A DNA stretch of 64,000 nt from CBFFRJ01 sp963530515 (GTDB lineage: Bacteria; Pseudomonadota; Gammaproteobacteria; Enterobacterales; Enterobacteriaceae), in assembly GCA_963530515.1 (NCBI GenBank), contig CAUSEC010000003.1, forward strand, positions 124,001 to 188,000, written 5' to 3'. The translations under genes were made by a program, and so were the position numbers. Positions 51,427 through 59,742 of this stretch are shown here, piece by piece (the first letter of the stretch is position 1; each line of letters opens with the position of its first letter). A model generated the notes under the pieces. The model did not search any database. It was given only the letters and a program-made list of their open reading frames with translations, and was not told the DNA's origin.

Positions 51427-51648
51427 TTTTCTCACTTCCTCTTCTGTCACATTGGATAACGGAAACTGCCGTTAAGTGTGGTGCAAGTCAGTATCGGTTG
51501 CCGCATCAGAAAACGCTTTGCACTTTCTGTCATTCTCAGGCGGGTATGGTTTTCTTCTGTTGCTTGAAAGAGTGAACAAAAACATTCAATATCGAGCACA
51601 ACCGAGCAATCACTTTTCCCGTAATGTGACATTTATAAGGACAGTAAG

Positions 51649-52440
51649 ATGACCCATACGATCCCGGATATTGCCTTTCTGCATGAACTGACGGATGCGG
51701 CTGACAAACAAACGCTCCCGCGTTTTCGTTCGCAAATGAACCTGCACGTGGGCAGCAAGCCAAAGGAAGGTTACCGCTTTGATCCGGTCACCGATGCCGA
51801 CCGGGAAGCGGAACGTGCCATGCGAGCCATCATCAACGAACGCTACCCTGACCACTCTATTATGGGGGAAGAATTTGGCATCACCGGCTCCGGTCCCTTG
51901 CAGTGGGTGCTTGATCCGGTCGACGGCACGCGCCCTTTCCTGTGTGGTTTACCGGTGTGGGGCACGCTGATTGGCTTAACGGTTGAGGGACAGGGGCAAC
52001 TTGGTATGATGGGGCAACCTTTTACCGGCGAGCGTTTTTGGGGTGATGGTAAACAGGCGTGGCGCAACGGCCCCCAGGGACTTGCGCAAATGCAGACTCG
52101 CAAAGACATTCCGCTCGCACAGGCGATTCTTCATACCACATCGCCAGAACCAATTAGCGGCAATACGGACGTCAACTTTACTGCACTCGACGATCAAACC
52201 CTGATGACCCGCTACGGTGGGGAATGCTACGCCATGGCGATGCTGGCAGCCGGGCAAATTGATTTGTGCCTGGAATATGCTCTGCAACCTTATGATATTG
52301 TCGCATTTATTCCCATTATTGAGCAGGCGGGCGGTGTCGTGACCACATTGAGTGGCGATCGCGCGGAATCCGGCGGAAAAATTCTTGCTTCCGGTTGCCC
52401 GCGGTTACACGAGGAAGCACTGCGTATTCTGAACAGCTAA
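51649..52440 (+). CDS. HisN-like inositol-monophosphatase-family phosphatase
   Basis: 263 residues. Metal-binding motifs of the IMPase superfamily are present: the GEEFG glutamate (about 73-77), WVLDPVDGTR (Asp89/Asp92) and the C-terminal LQPYDIVAF aspartate. Details such as GLPVWGTLIGL after the DPVDGT motif and ECYAMAMLAAGQIDL resemble HisN-type histidinol-phosphate phosphatases more than SuhB. Enterics already use HisB for this step, so the true substrate is uncertain. It is divergent from the dehydrogenase gene, 222 bases apart. Confidence 0.8.
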   Translation: MTHTIPDIAFLHELTDAADKQTLPRFRSQMNLHVGSKPKEGYRFDPVTDADREAERAMRAIINERYPDHSIMGEEFGITGSGPLQWVLDPVDGTRPFLCGLPVWGTLIGLTVEGQGQLGMMGQPFTGERFWGDGKQAWRNGPQGLAQMQTRKDIPLAQAILHTTSPEPISGNTDVNFTALDDQTLMTRYGGECYAMAMLAAGQIDLCLEYALQPYDIVAFIPIIEQAGGVVTTLSGDRAESGGKILASGCPRLHEEALRILNS

Positions 52441-52942
52441 ATCGTTTAAGCTATTCGACTTTTTCCGCCGTTTTCACTGCATTTGTTTCATTGTTGTTGG
52501 CAGTAAGAAACGGCGGCGTTACAAGAACTTCCGTTACCTGAACCGCCCTTTTTGAAGGTAGCCGATTTAGTTTGCCGTCAATCCCCTAAATTCAAATTTG
52601 TGCGAACTTAACACGTTGATAACACTTCGTTGTGAAACTGCACAGATGACTTTTGAAACAGCGTTTTCATTTTCCTTTTGCTTCTTTTTCGTCGTATAAT
52701 GACCGCCTATTCACTCTTGAATGGTTTCAGCTCATTGAACTGTAAAATTCTTACATCACATCGCTATCTTCCCGGTTGGGCTGAAACTCGGTCACACGTT
52801 ATTACTCTGCACGCTTTTTTGATGTCACCTATTCTTATGCTGTGGCATCGCAATTTTCGCACTACAGGCTTTACTCCGGCGCTATGCGCTCACCGGAGCG
52901 TGATTTCCATATCCCTCTCTCAACTTAAAGACTAAAACTGTC
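52441..52942. other. Intergenic region upstream of pykF
   Basis: No gene. It holds the pykF promoter and Cra site and a leader of about 240 bases. An 85-codon frame at 52678-52935 starts inside the promoter and has no recognisable family. Confidence 0.7.
52695..52730 (+). promoter_or_regulatory. pykF -10 element and Cra (FruR) operator
   Basis: TATAAT at 52695-52700, then TGAATGGTTTCA at 52718-52729, which matches the Cra palindrome TGAAACGTTTCA at ten of twelve positions. An operator just downstream of the start site fits the known repression of pykF by Cra. Confidence 0.8.
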
Positions 52943-54355
52943 ATGAAAAAGACCAAAATTGTTTGCACCATCGGTCCGAAAACCGAATCCGAAGAGATGT
53001 TGACCAAAATGCTGGACGCAGGCATGAACGTTATGCGTCTGAACTTCTCTCACGGTGACTATGCTGAACACGGCCAGCGCATCCAGAACTTGCGCAACGT
53101 GATGAGCAAAACCGGTAAAAAAGCGGCGATTCTGCTGGACACCAAAGGTCCGGAAATCCGCACCATCAAACTGGAAGGCGGTAATGACGTCGCGCTGAAA
53201 GCGGGTCAGACTTTCACCTTCACCACCGACAAAACCGTTGTGGGTAACAATGAAACTGTTGCTGTCACCTATGCTGGCTTTACCGAAGACCTGCAGGTGG
53301 GTAACACCGTTCTGGTCGACGATGGTCTGATCGGCATGGAAGTCACGGCTATCGAAGGCAACAAGGTTGTTTGTAAGGTACTGAACAACGGCGATCTCGG
53401 CGAGAACAAAGGCGTTAACCTGCCAGGCGTTTCCATCGCACTGCCAGCACTGGCTGAAAAAGATAAGCAAGACCTGATCTTTGGTTGCGAGCAAGGCGTG
53501 GACTTCGTTGCGGCATCCTTCATCCGTAAGCGTTCTGACGTTGAAGAAATTCGTCAGCACCTGAAAGCGCACGGCGGCGAAAACATCCAGATCATCTCCA
53601 AAATCGAAAACCAGGAAGGCCTGAACAACTTCGACGAAATCCTCGAAGCATCCGATGGCATCATGGTTGCTCGTGGTGACCTGGGTGTTGAGATTCCGGT
53701 TGAAGAAGTTATTTTCGCGCAGAAAATGATGATCGAGAAATGTATCCGCGCGCGTAAAGTGGTTATCACCGCAACGCAGATGCTTGACTCCATGATCAAA
53801 AACCCACGTCCGACCCGCGCAGAAGCTGGTGACGTGGCGAACGCCATCCTCGACGGTACCGATGCCGTGATGCTGTCTGGTGAATCCGCAAAAGGTAAAT
53901 ACCCGCTGGAAGCAGTGACCATCATGGCCACCATCTGCGAACGTACTGACCGCGTGATGACCAGTCGTCTGGACTTCAACAACGACAGCCGCAAACTGCG
54001 TATCACTGAAGCCGTATGCCGTGGCGCTGTTGAAACTGCTGAGAAGCTGGATGCACCGCTGATCGTTGTTGCGACCCAGGGCGGTAAATCTGCTCGCGCA
54101 GTGCGTAAATACTTCCCGGATGCGACCATCCTCGCGCTGACCACCAACGAAACCACCGCGCGTCAGCTTGTACTGAGCAAAGGCGTTGTGGCGCAGCTGG
54201 TTGAAGAAATCGCCTCTACTGATGATTTCTACCGTCAGGGTAAAGAGCTGGCCGTACAGAGCGGTCTGGCACAGAAAGGTGACGTGGTTGTGATGGTTTC
54301 TGGCGCACTGGTTTCCAGCGGCACCACTAACACGGCTTCCGTGCACGTGCTGTAA
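52943..54355 (+). CDS. pykF: Pyruvate kinase I
   Basis: 470-residue, fructose-1,6-bisphosphate-activated type I pyruvate kinase, the last step of glycolysis. Family signature IISKIENQEGL with the catalytic Lys, VMVARGDLGVEIP for metal, and MLSGESAKGKYP. Very strong codon bias, as for a highly expressed gene, which also opens a long spurious frame on the opposite strand. Confidence 0.97.
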   Translation: MKKTKIVCTIGPKTESEEMLTKMLDAGMNVMRLNFSHGDYAEHGQRIQNLRNVMSKTGKKAAILLDTKGPEIRTIKLEGGNDVALKAGQTFTFTTDKTVVGNNETVAVTYAGFTEDLQVGNTVLVDDGLIGMEVTAIEGNKVVCKVLNNGDLGENKGVNLPGVSIALPALAEKDKQDLIFGCEQGVDFVAASFIRKRSDVEEIRQHLKAHGGENIQIISKIENQEGLNNFDEILEASDGIMVARGDLGVEIPVEEVIFAQKMMIEKCIRARKVVITATQMLDSMIKNPRPTRAEAGDVANAILDGTDAVMLSGESAKGKYPLEAVTIMATICERTDRVMTSRLDFNNDSRKLRITEAVCRGAVETAEKLDAPLIVVATQGGKSARAVRKYFPDATILALTTNETTARQLVLSKGVVAQLVEEIASTDDFYRQGKELAVQSGLAQKGDVVVMVSGALVSSGTTNTASVHVL

Positions 54356-54379
54356 TAATAACCGGACAATTTTCCGTGA

Positions 54380-54411
54380 TAAAAAAAGCGCCTCAGGGCG
54401 CTTTTTTTATT
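54380..54411 (+). terminator. Intrinsic terminator after pykF
   Basis: AGCGCC/GGGCGCT hairpin with TCA loop, flanked by seven A and seven T. Confidence 0.9.
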
Positions 54412-54596
54412 TATCTGAAATCAGTTCGAACAAAAAAAAGCAAATCGGAATTCACTATTTAAACTGCCTATTATCTAAGATGAATCCGATGGAAGCTTGC
54501 TGTTTTATCACACTTTTTTTAACGTTTTATTCAAAGTCGCTGTTTCTTTGAGCGAACGATCAAATTTAAGTGGATTCCCATCAAAAAAATATTCTC

Positions 54597-54621
54597 AACA
54601 TAAAAAACTTTGTGTAATACT
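54597..54621 (+). promoter_or_regulatory. lpp promoter
   Basis: AACATA (-35) and AATACT (-10) in a very AT-rich setting. The stretch from here to the start codon is indistinguishable from the E. coli lpp promoter and leader as I remember it. This is one of the strongest promoters in the cell. Confidence 0.9.
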
Positions 54622-54665
54622 TGTAACGCTACATGGAGATTAACTCAATCTAGAGGGTATTAATA

Positions 54666-54902
54666 ATGAATCGTACTAAACTGGTACTGGGCGCGGTAAT
54701 CCTGGGTTCTACTCTGCTGGCTGGTTGCTCCAGCAACGCTAAAATCGATCAGCTGTCTTCTGACGTTCAGACTCTGAACGCTAAAGTTGACCAGCTGAGC
54801 AACGACGTGAACGCAATCCGTTCCGACGTTCAGGCTGCTAAAGACGACGCAGCACGCGCTAACCAGCGTTTGGACAACCAGGCTACTAAATACCGTAAGT
54901 AA
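54666..54902 (+). CDS. lpp: Lpp, murein (Braun) lipoprotein
   Basis: 78 residues. Signal MNRTKLVLGAVILGSTLLAG then lipidated Cys21, a three-stranded coiled-coil of heptads (IDQLSSDVQTLNAKVDQLS), and C-terminal Tyr-Arg-Lys whose Lys78 is linked to peptidoglycan by L,D-transpeptidases. GAGGGTATTAATA precedes the ATG. Confidence 0.98.
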   Translation: MNRTKLVLGAVILGSTLLAGCSSNAKIDQLSSDVQTLNAKVDQLSNDVNAIRSDVQAAKDDAARANQRLDNQATKYRK

Positions 54903-54917
54903 TAGTACCTGTGTTGA

Positions 54918-54947
54918 AATGGCGCACATAGTGCGCCATTTTTTTTG
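54918..54947 (+). terminator. Intrinsic terminator after lpp
   Basis: AATGGCGCAC/GTGCGCCATT stem with a run of eight T; strong, as expected for this abundant mRNA. Confidence 0.9.
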
Positions 54948-54971
54948 CCTGCAATTTACCTCTACCCTGAT

Positions 54972-55991
54972 TTACTGCGTGACCGTTGCGCCCTCATCAT
55001 CTTCCTGCGTCACCGGCTTTGCTTCTCTGCTGTTCTGTACCGACAACACACTCTGCACAACGGCCTGACCATTTTTATTGGCGGGAATAGCAACCGGATA
55101 TCCCGCACGACGATCCAGCGCCTTATCAATGAGCGCCCTGTCGCCTCCGCCCTGCTCTATTGCCCCTGCGAGGGTGGCGGAGAAAGATATAGGCAGCGTC
55201 TGCGGATTTTCCTCCAGCGTCTGAGAAAGCGGACGATGAACCTCAATGTAATGTCGGCCATCAGGCTCAACCGAATACTTCACCGGCTCATTGACGATAG
55301 CCACCCGCGTTCCTGTTGTGACCTGCGAGAACAGTGTCTCGATATCTGCTGCGTTCATTCGCATACACCCGGAGCTTGCCCGCAAACCGACACTGTCAGG
55401 CGCGTTGGTGCCGTGGATGAGGTATTCGCCATGTCCGATACCTAAACGCAGTGCAAAGCGTCCCAGAGGGTTATTTGGCCCAGCGGGCACCACCGGCGGC
55501 AGCGTGATGCCATTGGCTAACGAGCGCGCACGGATACCAGCGGTGGGTGTCCAGGTCGGATTCGGGATTTTTTGGCTGACACGCGTCACGCTGACCGGCG
55601 TCTCAAGCCCCAGTTGCCCAATACCCAGCGGGAAGACCTGCACAATGTTCTTACCTGGCGGGAAGTAATAAAGCCGCAGCTCGGCAAGATTCACCACGAT
55701 CCCCTCGCGTGGCGTATCCGGCAGCAGCATTTGCGAAGGAATCGTCACCACGGTGCCCGGCCCAGGTACGGGCGCAATGGTGTTATTCGCCGCCAGAATA
55801 AGCATTGCGCCGGTATCGAATCGGCGCGCGATAGCCTGGAGGTTTTTATCCCCTGCTTGTACGGTATACGTTTGATTTTGCCCGATAAGGCGACTGCCTG
55901 CCGGAGGGAGCGGATAATCCACCGCCCAGGCGCTCTGGATGGCGCTGTACGCGCCGATAAGACTTATTATGATGAGAGACGCGCGTTTCAT
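54972..55991 (-). CDS. ldtE: LdtE (YnhG), L,D-transpeptidase
   Basis: 339 residues. Signal peptide (1-23), a LysM peptidoglycan-binding domain (YTVQAGDKNLQAIARRF, about 43-90) and a YkuD catalytic domain with HGTNAPDSVGLRASSGCMRM holding the catalytic His and Cys. In E. coli LdtE forms 3-3 cross-links between mDAP residues. The 40 C-terminal residues are a variable tail. AGGAGCT precedes the start. It is immediately downstream of suf and opposite lpp. Confidence 0.94.
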   Translation of the reverse strand: MKRASLIIISLIGAYSAIQSAWAVDYPLPPAGSRLIGQNQTYTVQAGDKNLQAIARRFDTGAMLILAANNTIAPVPGPGTVVTIPSQMLLPDTPREGIVVNLAELRLYYFPPGKNIVQVFPLGIGQLGLETPVSVTRVSQKIPNPTWTPTAGIRARSLANGITLPPVVPAGPNNPLGRFALRLGIGHGEYLIHGTNAPDSVGLRASSGCMRMNAADIETLFSQVTTGTRVAIVNEPVKYSVEPDGRHYIEVHRPLSQTLEENPQTLPISFSATLAGAIEQGGGDRALIDKALDRRAGYPVAIPANKNGQAVVQSVLSVQNSREAKPVTQEDDEGATVTQ

Positions 55992-56029
55992 GCTAAAGCT
56001 CCTGTATTCACGGCAGAGGCCGAAAGCTG

Positions 56030-56060
56030 AAAAACCAGCGAGGCAGTAAAAACACCTCGC
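56030..56060 (-). terminator. Probable terminator of the suf operon
   Basis: Minus strand GCGAGG/CCTCGC stem with an 11-base loop followed by TGGTTTTT, between sufE and ldtE. Confidence 0.55.
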
Positions 56061-56088
56061 GTAACAGGATGAAAGCTGTCTTTTGAGT

Positions 56089-56505
56089 TTAGCTAATGTT
56101 AGCCGCTTTGGTACGAATTGCGCGAATCATCGCTTCAAGCCCTTGCGAACGCGAAGGCGTAAGGTGTTGAGTCAGGGACATCTTTTCAAACCACGGCCGC
56201 ACATCGAAGGCCACAATGTCCTGCGGCGTCATCTGCTGATACAGAATGAACACCACCGCAATTAGCCCTTTAACGATGGCCGCATCGCTGTCCCCCGTTA
56301 ATTCAATGACCCCGTCATCATTAGGGTGCATGACAATCCACACCTGGCTTTGACACCCCTGGATAATATTGGCGGGAATATGTGCACTTTCGTCTAACGG
56401 CGATAACCGCTGTCCCAGTTCAATAATATAAAGATACTTCTCCTCCCAGTTGGCACAGCGGCCAAAATTGCGCAGGAGTTTCTCTTTATCCGGTAATACA
56501 GCCAT
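56089..56505 (-). CDS. sufE: SufE, cysteine desulphurase sulphur acceptor
   Basis: 138 residues. Cys51 in IQGCQSQVW accepts persulphide sulphur from SufS and passes it to SufB. Length and sequence equal K-12. Last gene of sufABCDSE, 11 bases after sufS; GAGG ribosome site. Confidence 0.96.
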   Translation of the reverse strand: MAVLPDKEKLLRNFGRCANWEEKYLYIIELGQRLSPLDESAHIPANIIQGCQSQVWIVMHPNDDGVIELTGDSDAAIVKGLIAVVFILYQQMTPQDIVAFDVRPWFEKMSLTQHLTPSRSQGLEAMIRAIRTKAANIS

Positions 56506-56516
56506 GTTCGCCTCTC

Positions 56517-57737
56517 TTAGCCCAGCAACTGATGAATACGTTTCAGGCCAGCAACCAGACGATCCACCTCTTCTTCCGTGTTATACATCACCAGTGACGC
56601 GCGACACATCGCCGGCACATTGTAAAAGGCCATCAGCGGCATGGCACAATGGTGCCCGGTTCGTACGGCGACGCCGTAATTATCGAGGAAACTGCCCACG
56701 TCATAAGCGTGGTGTTTGCCCAGGTTGAACGCGATGACTCCCAGACGATTGGCCGGGCCGTATAAGGTCAAATCCGGCACCTCCGCAAGCTCCCGTAAGG
56801 CGTAGTCCATCAGCGACTGCTCATAGTGGGCGATATTATCCAGCCCAAGCGCACTGACGTACTCTATGGCCGCACCGAGGCCAATAATGCCGCCCGTGTT
56901 AGGCGTTCCCGCTTCGAAGCGCCACGGCGCTTTGGCGTAGGTCGTCCCTTCCGTCAGACTGACGGTTGCAATCATCGAGCCGCCCCCTTCCCACGGCGGC
57001 ATGGCCTGCAAAATGTCCTCTTTCACATAAAGCACGCCAATCCCTGTCGGGCCATACAGCTTATGCCCGGAGAACACGTAGAAGTCACAGTCCATCGCCT
57101 GCACGTCGACCTGATGATGCATAATCGCCTGCGCACCATCCACCAGCACTTTCGCGCCATGCTGATGAGCAAGTTCGATCATCTGCGCGACCGGGTTTTC
57201 CGTGCCGAGCACGTTGGAGACCTGGGTCACCGCCAACAGGCGCGTACGTGCATCAAGCAACCCCGGTAACACATCCAGTTGCAATGTGCCGTCCTGGTTA
57301 AGCGGGATCACGCGCAGTTCCGCCCCCACGCGCTCACACAACATCTGCCACGGCACGATGTTGGCGTGGTGCTCCATGCCCGTGATGATGATGTTATCGC
57401 CCGCACCGACCTGACTGTCGCCCCAGCTGTTCGCTACCAGGTTGATCCCTTCGGTCGTACCACGCACGAAGACCAACTCTTCCGGCGAACGGGCATTCAG
57501 AAAACGTGCCACCTGCTCACGGACGTTTTCCATACGTTGCGTGGCTTCGGCGCTCAGCGTGTGTATGCCACGGTGAACCGCAGCATAACCGTGGCGATAA
57601 AACTCCGCTTCGGCATCGATAACCTGAGCTGGCTTTTGTGCGCTGGCCGCACTATCAAGATAGGCCAGCGGCACACCGTTAACTTCACGCGTCAAAACCG
57701 GAAAGTCGGCGCGCACGTTGTGCACGGAAAAACTCAT
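56517..57737 (-). CDS. sufS: SufS, cysteine desulphurase
   Basis: 406-residue class II (SufS-type) PLP enzyme releasing sulphur from cysteine as a persulphide on Cys364 (RTGHHCAMPL). The PLP lysine lies in SGHKLYGPTGIG. Works with SufE under oxidative stress and iron shortage. It overlaps sufD by four bases (ATGA), so translation is coupled. Confidence 0.96.
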   Translation of the reverse strand: MSFSVHNVRADFPVLTREVNGVPLAYLDSAASAQKPAQVIDAEAEFYRHGYAAVHRGIHTLSAEATQRMENVREQVARFLNARSPEELVFVRGTTEGINLVANSWGDSQVGAGDNIIITGMEHHANIVPWQMLCERVGAELRVIPLNQDGTLQLDVLPGLLDARTRLLAVTQVSNVLGTENPVAQMIELAHQHGAKVLVDGAQAIMHHQVDVQAMDCDFYVFSGHKLYGPTGIGVLYVKEDILQAMPPWEGGGSMIATVSLTEGTTYAKAPWRFEAGTPNTGGIIGLGAAIEYVSALGLDNIAHYEQSLMDYALRELAEVPDLTLYGPANRLGVIAFNLGKHHAYDVGSFLDNYGVAVRTGHHCAMPLMAFYNVPAMCRASLVMYNTEEEVDRLVAGLKRIHQLLG

Positions 57738-59005
57738 GCAATGCCTCCCGCAAGGCGTTGGCCGATACGGGCCAGTACCTGCTGCCTGAGCACTTCGTCG
57801 CCAATCGCTTCGGTCAGTTCGGCGGCAAAGGCATAAATGATCATCTGCTGCGCTGCCTGCTCGTCGATGCCGCGGGAGCGCAGGTAGAACATCTGCTCGT
57901 CATCAATGCGCCCGATGGTCGCACCGTGGCTACATTTCACGTCGTCGGCGTAAATCTCTAACTGCGGCTTGGTATCCACTTCAGACAAACGCCCCAGCAA
58001 CAGGTTGTTGTTGGTCATCTGTCCGTCTGTTTTCAACGCATGCTGCGCTACTTTAATCAAACCATTAAAGACCGCACGCCCTTTATCGTTGGCAATGACC
58101 TTGTGCATCTGACGGCTATTGCAGTAGCCCTTGTTGTGCTCAAGCCAGGTACGGGTGTCGCAGACTTCCGATTTTACCGGCATCACCAGGCTGTTCATGC
58201 GCAGCGTGGTGTTCTCACCATTCAACTGCGTGCTGGTGTTGTGACGCAGTACCACGCCGCCGAGCAGGAAGCTGTGGCTGTCCGCAGATGCATCCTCGGC
58301 AAGGCGAATGTCATTGTGGGCAAAGTGATAGCACTGTGGGTTTTCGAAGGCCATCTTGAAATGATGCAACTGGGCATTGGCCGCCACATCCATCGTAAAA
58401 CGCGCGCCCGTAAAATGACGATGGTCATTAAGGCTCACGTAATGCTCATACACCGTGGCCTCCGCGCCTTCAGCCAGTGAGATGTGGTGGCGGTAATGCG
58501 CCGTGTTCATCTCTTCGCCGTCCACGCCTTGCGTGATATGCATCAGAAGCAGGGTTCTTGCCGGGCGCTGGTTGCGCGCGACCTGAATATGGGTCACCGT
58601 CTGCGCCAGACTTTCGGTCAGGTGCAGAAACACATCCGGCTGAACCGGTGCCGCCAGCGGCGAGCGTTGGTCATTGATGGTGATGTCAAAACCTGAGCCG
58701 GTGGTGTCATCGCTCAGCTCGGCACTGAAATAGCCATCAATAAACACCAGACGCAGCGCGTCAACCGGCAGCGCCAGCGCCGTGCAACCGGCCTGAGTCA
58801 ACTCGCCTTTACGGGCGACAAACTCGCTGTTGAGCAGCCCGTCGAGCGGGGTATATTTCCAGTTTTCATGCTTACGCGTCGGCAACCCGAGACGCAGCAT
58901 TTGCTGAAGATGCTGTTGGGCCTCTTCAGAGCGTGCCCCACCCTGCACTTCAAACAGGTGGTGCCACTGCTGCAGTGCGTTACTGCTGTTCGGTAAGCCA
59001 GCCAT
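57734..59005 (-). CDS. sufD: SufD, scaffold complex subunit
   Basis: 423 residues, beta-helix protein paralogous to SufB and partner in the SufBC2D scaffold; needed for iron entry. The start MAGLPNSSNALQQWHHLF at 59005 matches K-12 and overlaps sufC by 26 bases. An in-frame start 147 bases upstream would lie within sufC and is rejected. The C-terminal IDDEQMFYLRSRG segment is conserved. Confidence 0.95.
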   Translation of the reverse strand: MAGLPNSSNALQQWHHLFEVQGGARSEEAQQHLQQMLRLGLPTRKHENWKYTPLDGLLNSEFVARKGELTQAGCTALALPVDALRLVFIDGYFSAELSDDTTGSGFDITINDQRSPLAAPVQPDVFLHLTESLAQTVTHIQVARNQRPARTLLLMHITQGVDGEEMNTAHYRHHISLAEGAEATVYEHYVSLNDHRHFTGARFTMDVAANAQLHHFKMAFENPQCYHFAHNDIRLAEDASADSHSFLLGGVVLRHNTSTQLNGENTTLRMNSLVMPVKSEVCDTRTWLEHNKGYCNSRQMHKVIANDKGRAVFNGLIKVAQHALKTDGQMTNNNLLLGRLSEVDTKPQLEIYADDVKCSHGATIGRIDDEQMFYLRSRGIDEQAAQQMIIYAFAAELTEAIGDEVLRQQVLARIGQRLAGGIA

Positions 59006-59726
59006 ACCCCTGCTCCTCCAGTTGCTTAACCAGCGTGAAATCACCGGATTTGACGATACGGCCCTGATACAGCACGTGCACGAAGTCTGGCTTGATGTAG
59101 TCAAGGATGCGCTGATAGTGGGTGACGATGATGAATGAGCGCTGCGCGTCACGCAGGGAGTTCACCCCGTCGGCAACGATTTTGAGGGCATCGATATCCA
59201 GGCCTGAGTCGGTTTCATCGAGAATGCACAGGTTGGGTTCCAGCACCGCCATCTGCAGGATGTCATTACGTTTTTTCTCACCGCCGGAGAAGCCCACGTT
59301 CACCGAACGGGTCAGCAGGTCTTCCGGCATCTTCAGCAGTTTGATCTTCTCTTCCATCAGGTCCTGAAAATCAAAGCGGTCCAGCTCGTCCTGCTCACGG
59401 TATTTACGCACCGCGTTCAGCGCCGTTTGCAGGAAAAACTGGTTGCTGACGCCCGGAATTTCTACCGGGTACTGGAACGCCATGAACACGCCTTCACCCG
59501 CACGATCTTCAGGGGACAGTTCCAGCAGGTCTTTTCCTTTGTACTCGACGCTTCCGCCGGTCACTTCGTAATCTTCACGCCCGGCAAGGGTCGCCGACAG
59601 CGTACTTTTACCCGAGCCATTTGGCCCCATGATGGCATGCACTTCTCCCGGGCGAACCTCCAGGCTCAGGCCTCGCAGAATCTCTTTATCTTCAACGCTA
59701 ACCTGCAGGTCTTTAATACTTAACAT
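58980..59726 (-). CDS. sufC: SufC, ABC-type ATPase of the Suf scaffold
   Basis: 248 residues. Walker A GPNGSGKSTL, signature FSGGEKKRNDIL, Walker B CILDETDSGLDID and switch His in FIIVTHYQR. Cytosolic; ATP binding closes SufBC2D for cluster assembly. It has no membrane partner despite the ABC fold. Confidence 0.96.
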   Translation of the reverse strand: MLSIKDLQVSVEDKEILRGLSLEVRPGEVHAIMGPNGSGKSTLSATLAGREDYEVTGGSVEYKGKDLLELSPEDRAGEGVFMAFQYPVEIPGVSNQFFLQTALNAVRKYREQDELDRFDFQDLMEEKIKLLKMPEDLLTRSVNVGFSGGEKKRNDILQMAVLEPNLCILDETDSGLDIDALKIVADGVNSLRDAQRSFIIVTHYQRILDYIKPDFVHVLYQGRIVKSGDFTLVKQLEEQGYGWLTEQQ

Positions 59727-59742
59727 GTTTGTTCCTTAATCC

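Noticed and set aside
52678..52935. An 85-codon frame before pykF
   Set aside because: It begins within the pykF promoter and covers the Cra operator; its composition is not coding-like.
52925..54346. A 473-codon open frame on the minus strand opposite pykF
   Set aside because: It is a shadow of the biased codon use of pykF. The protein is rich in His, Phe and Gln with no family pattern, and has no ribosome site.
54945..55445. A 166-codon frame opposite ldtE
   Set aside because: It starts in the lpp terminator and is antisense to a convincing L,D-transpeptidase.
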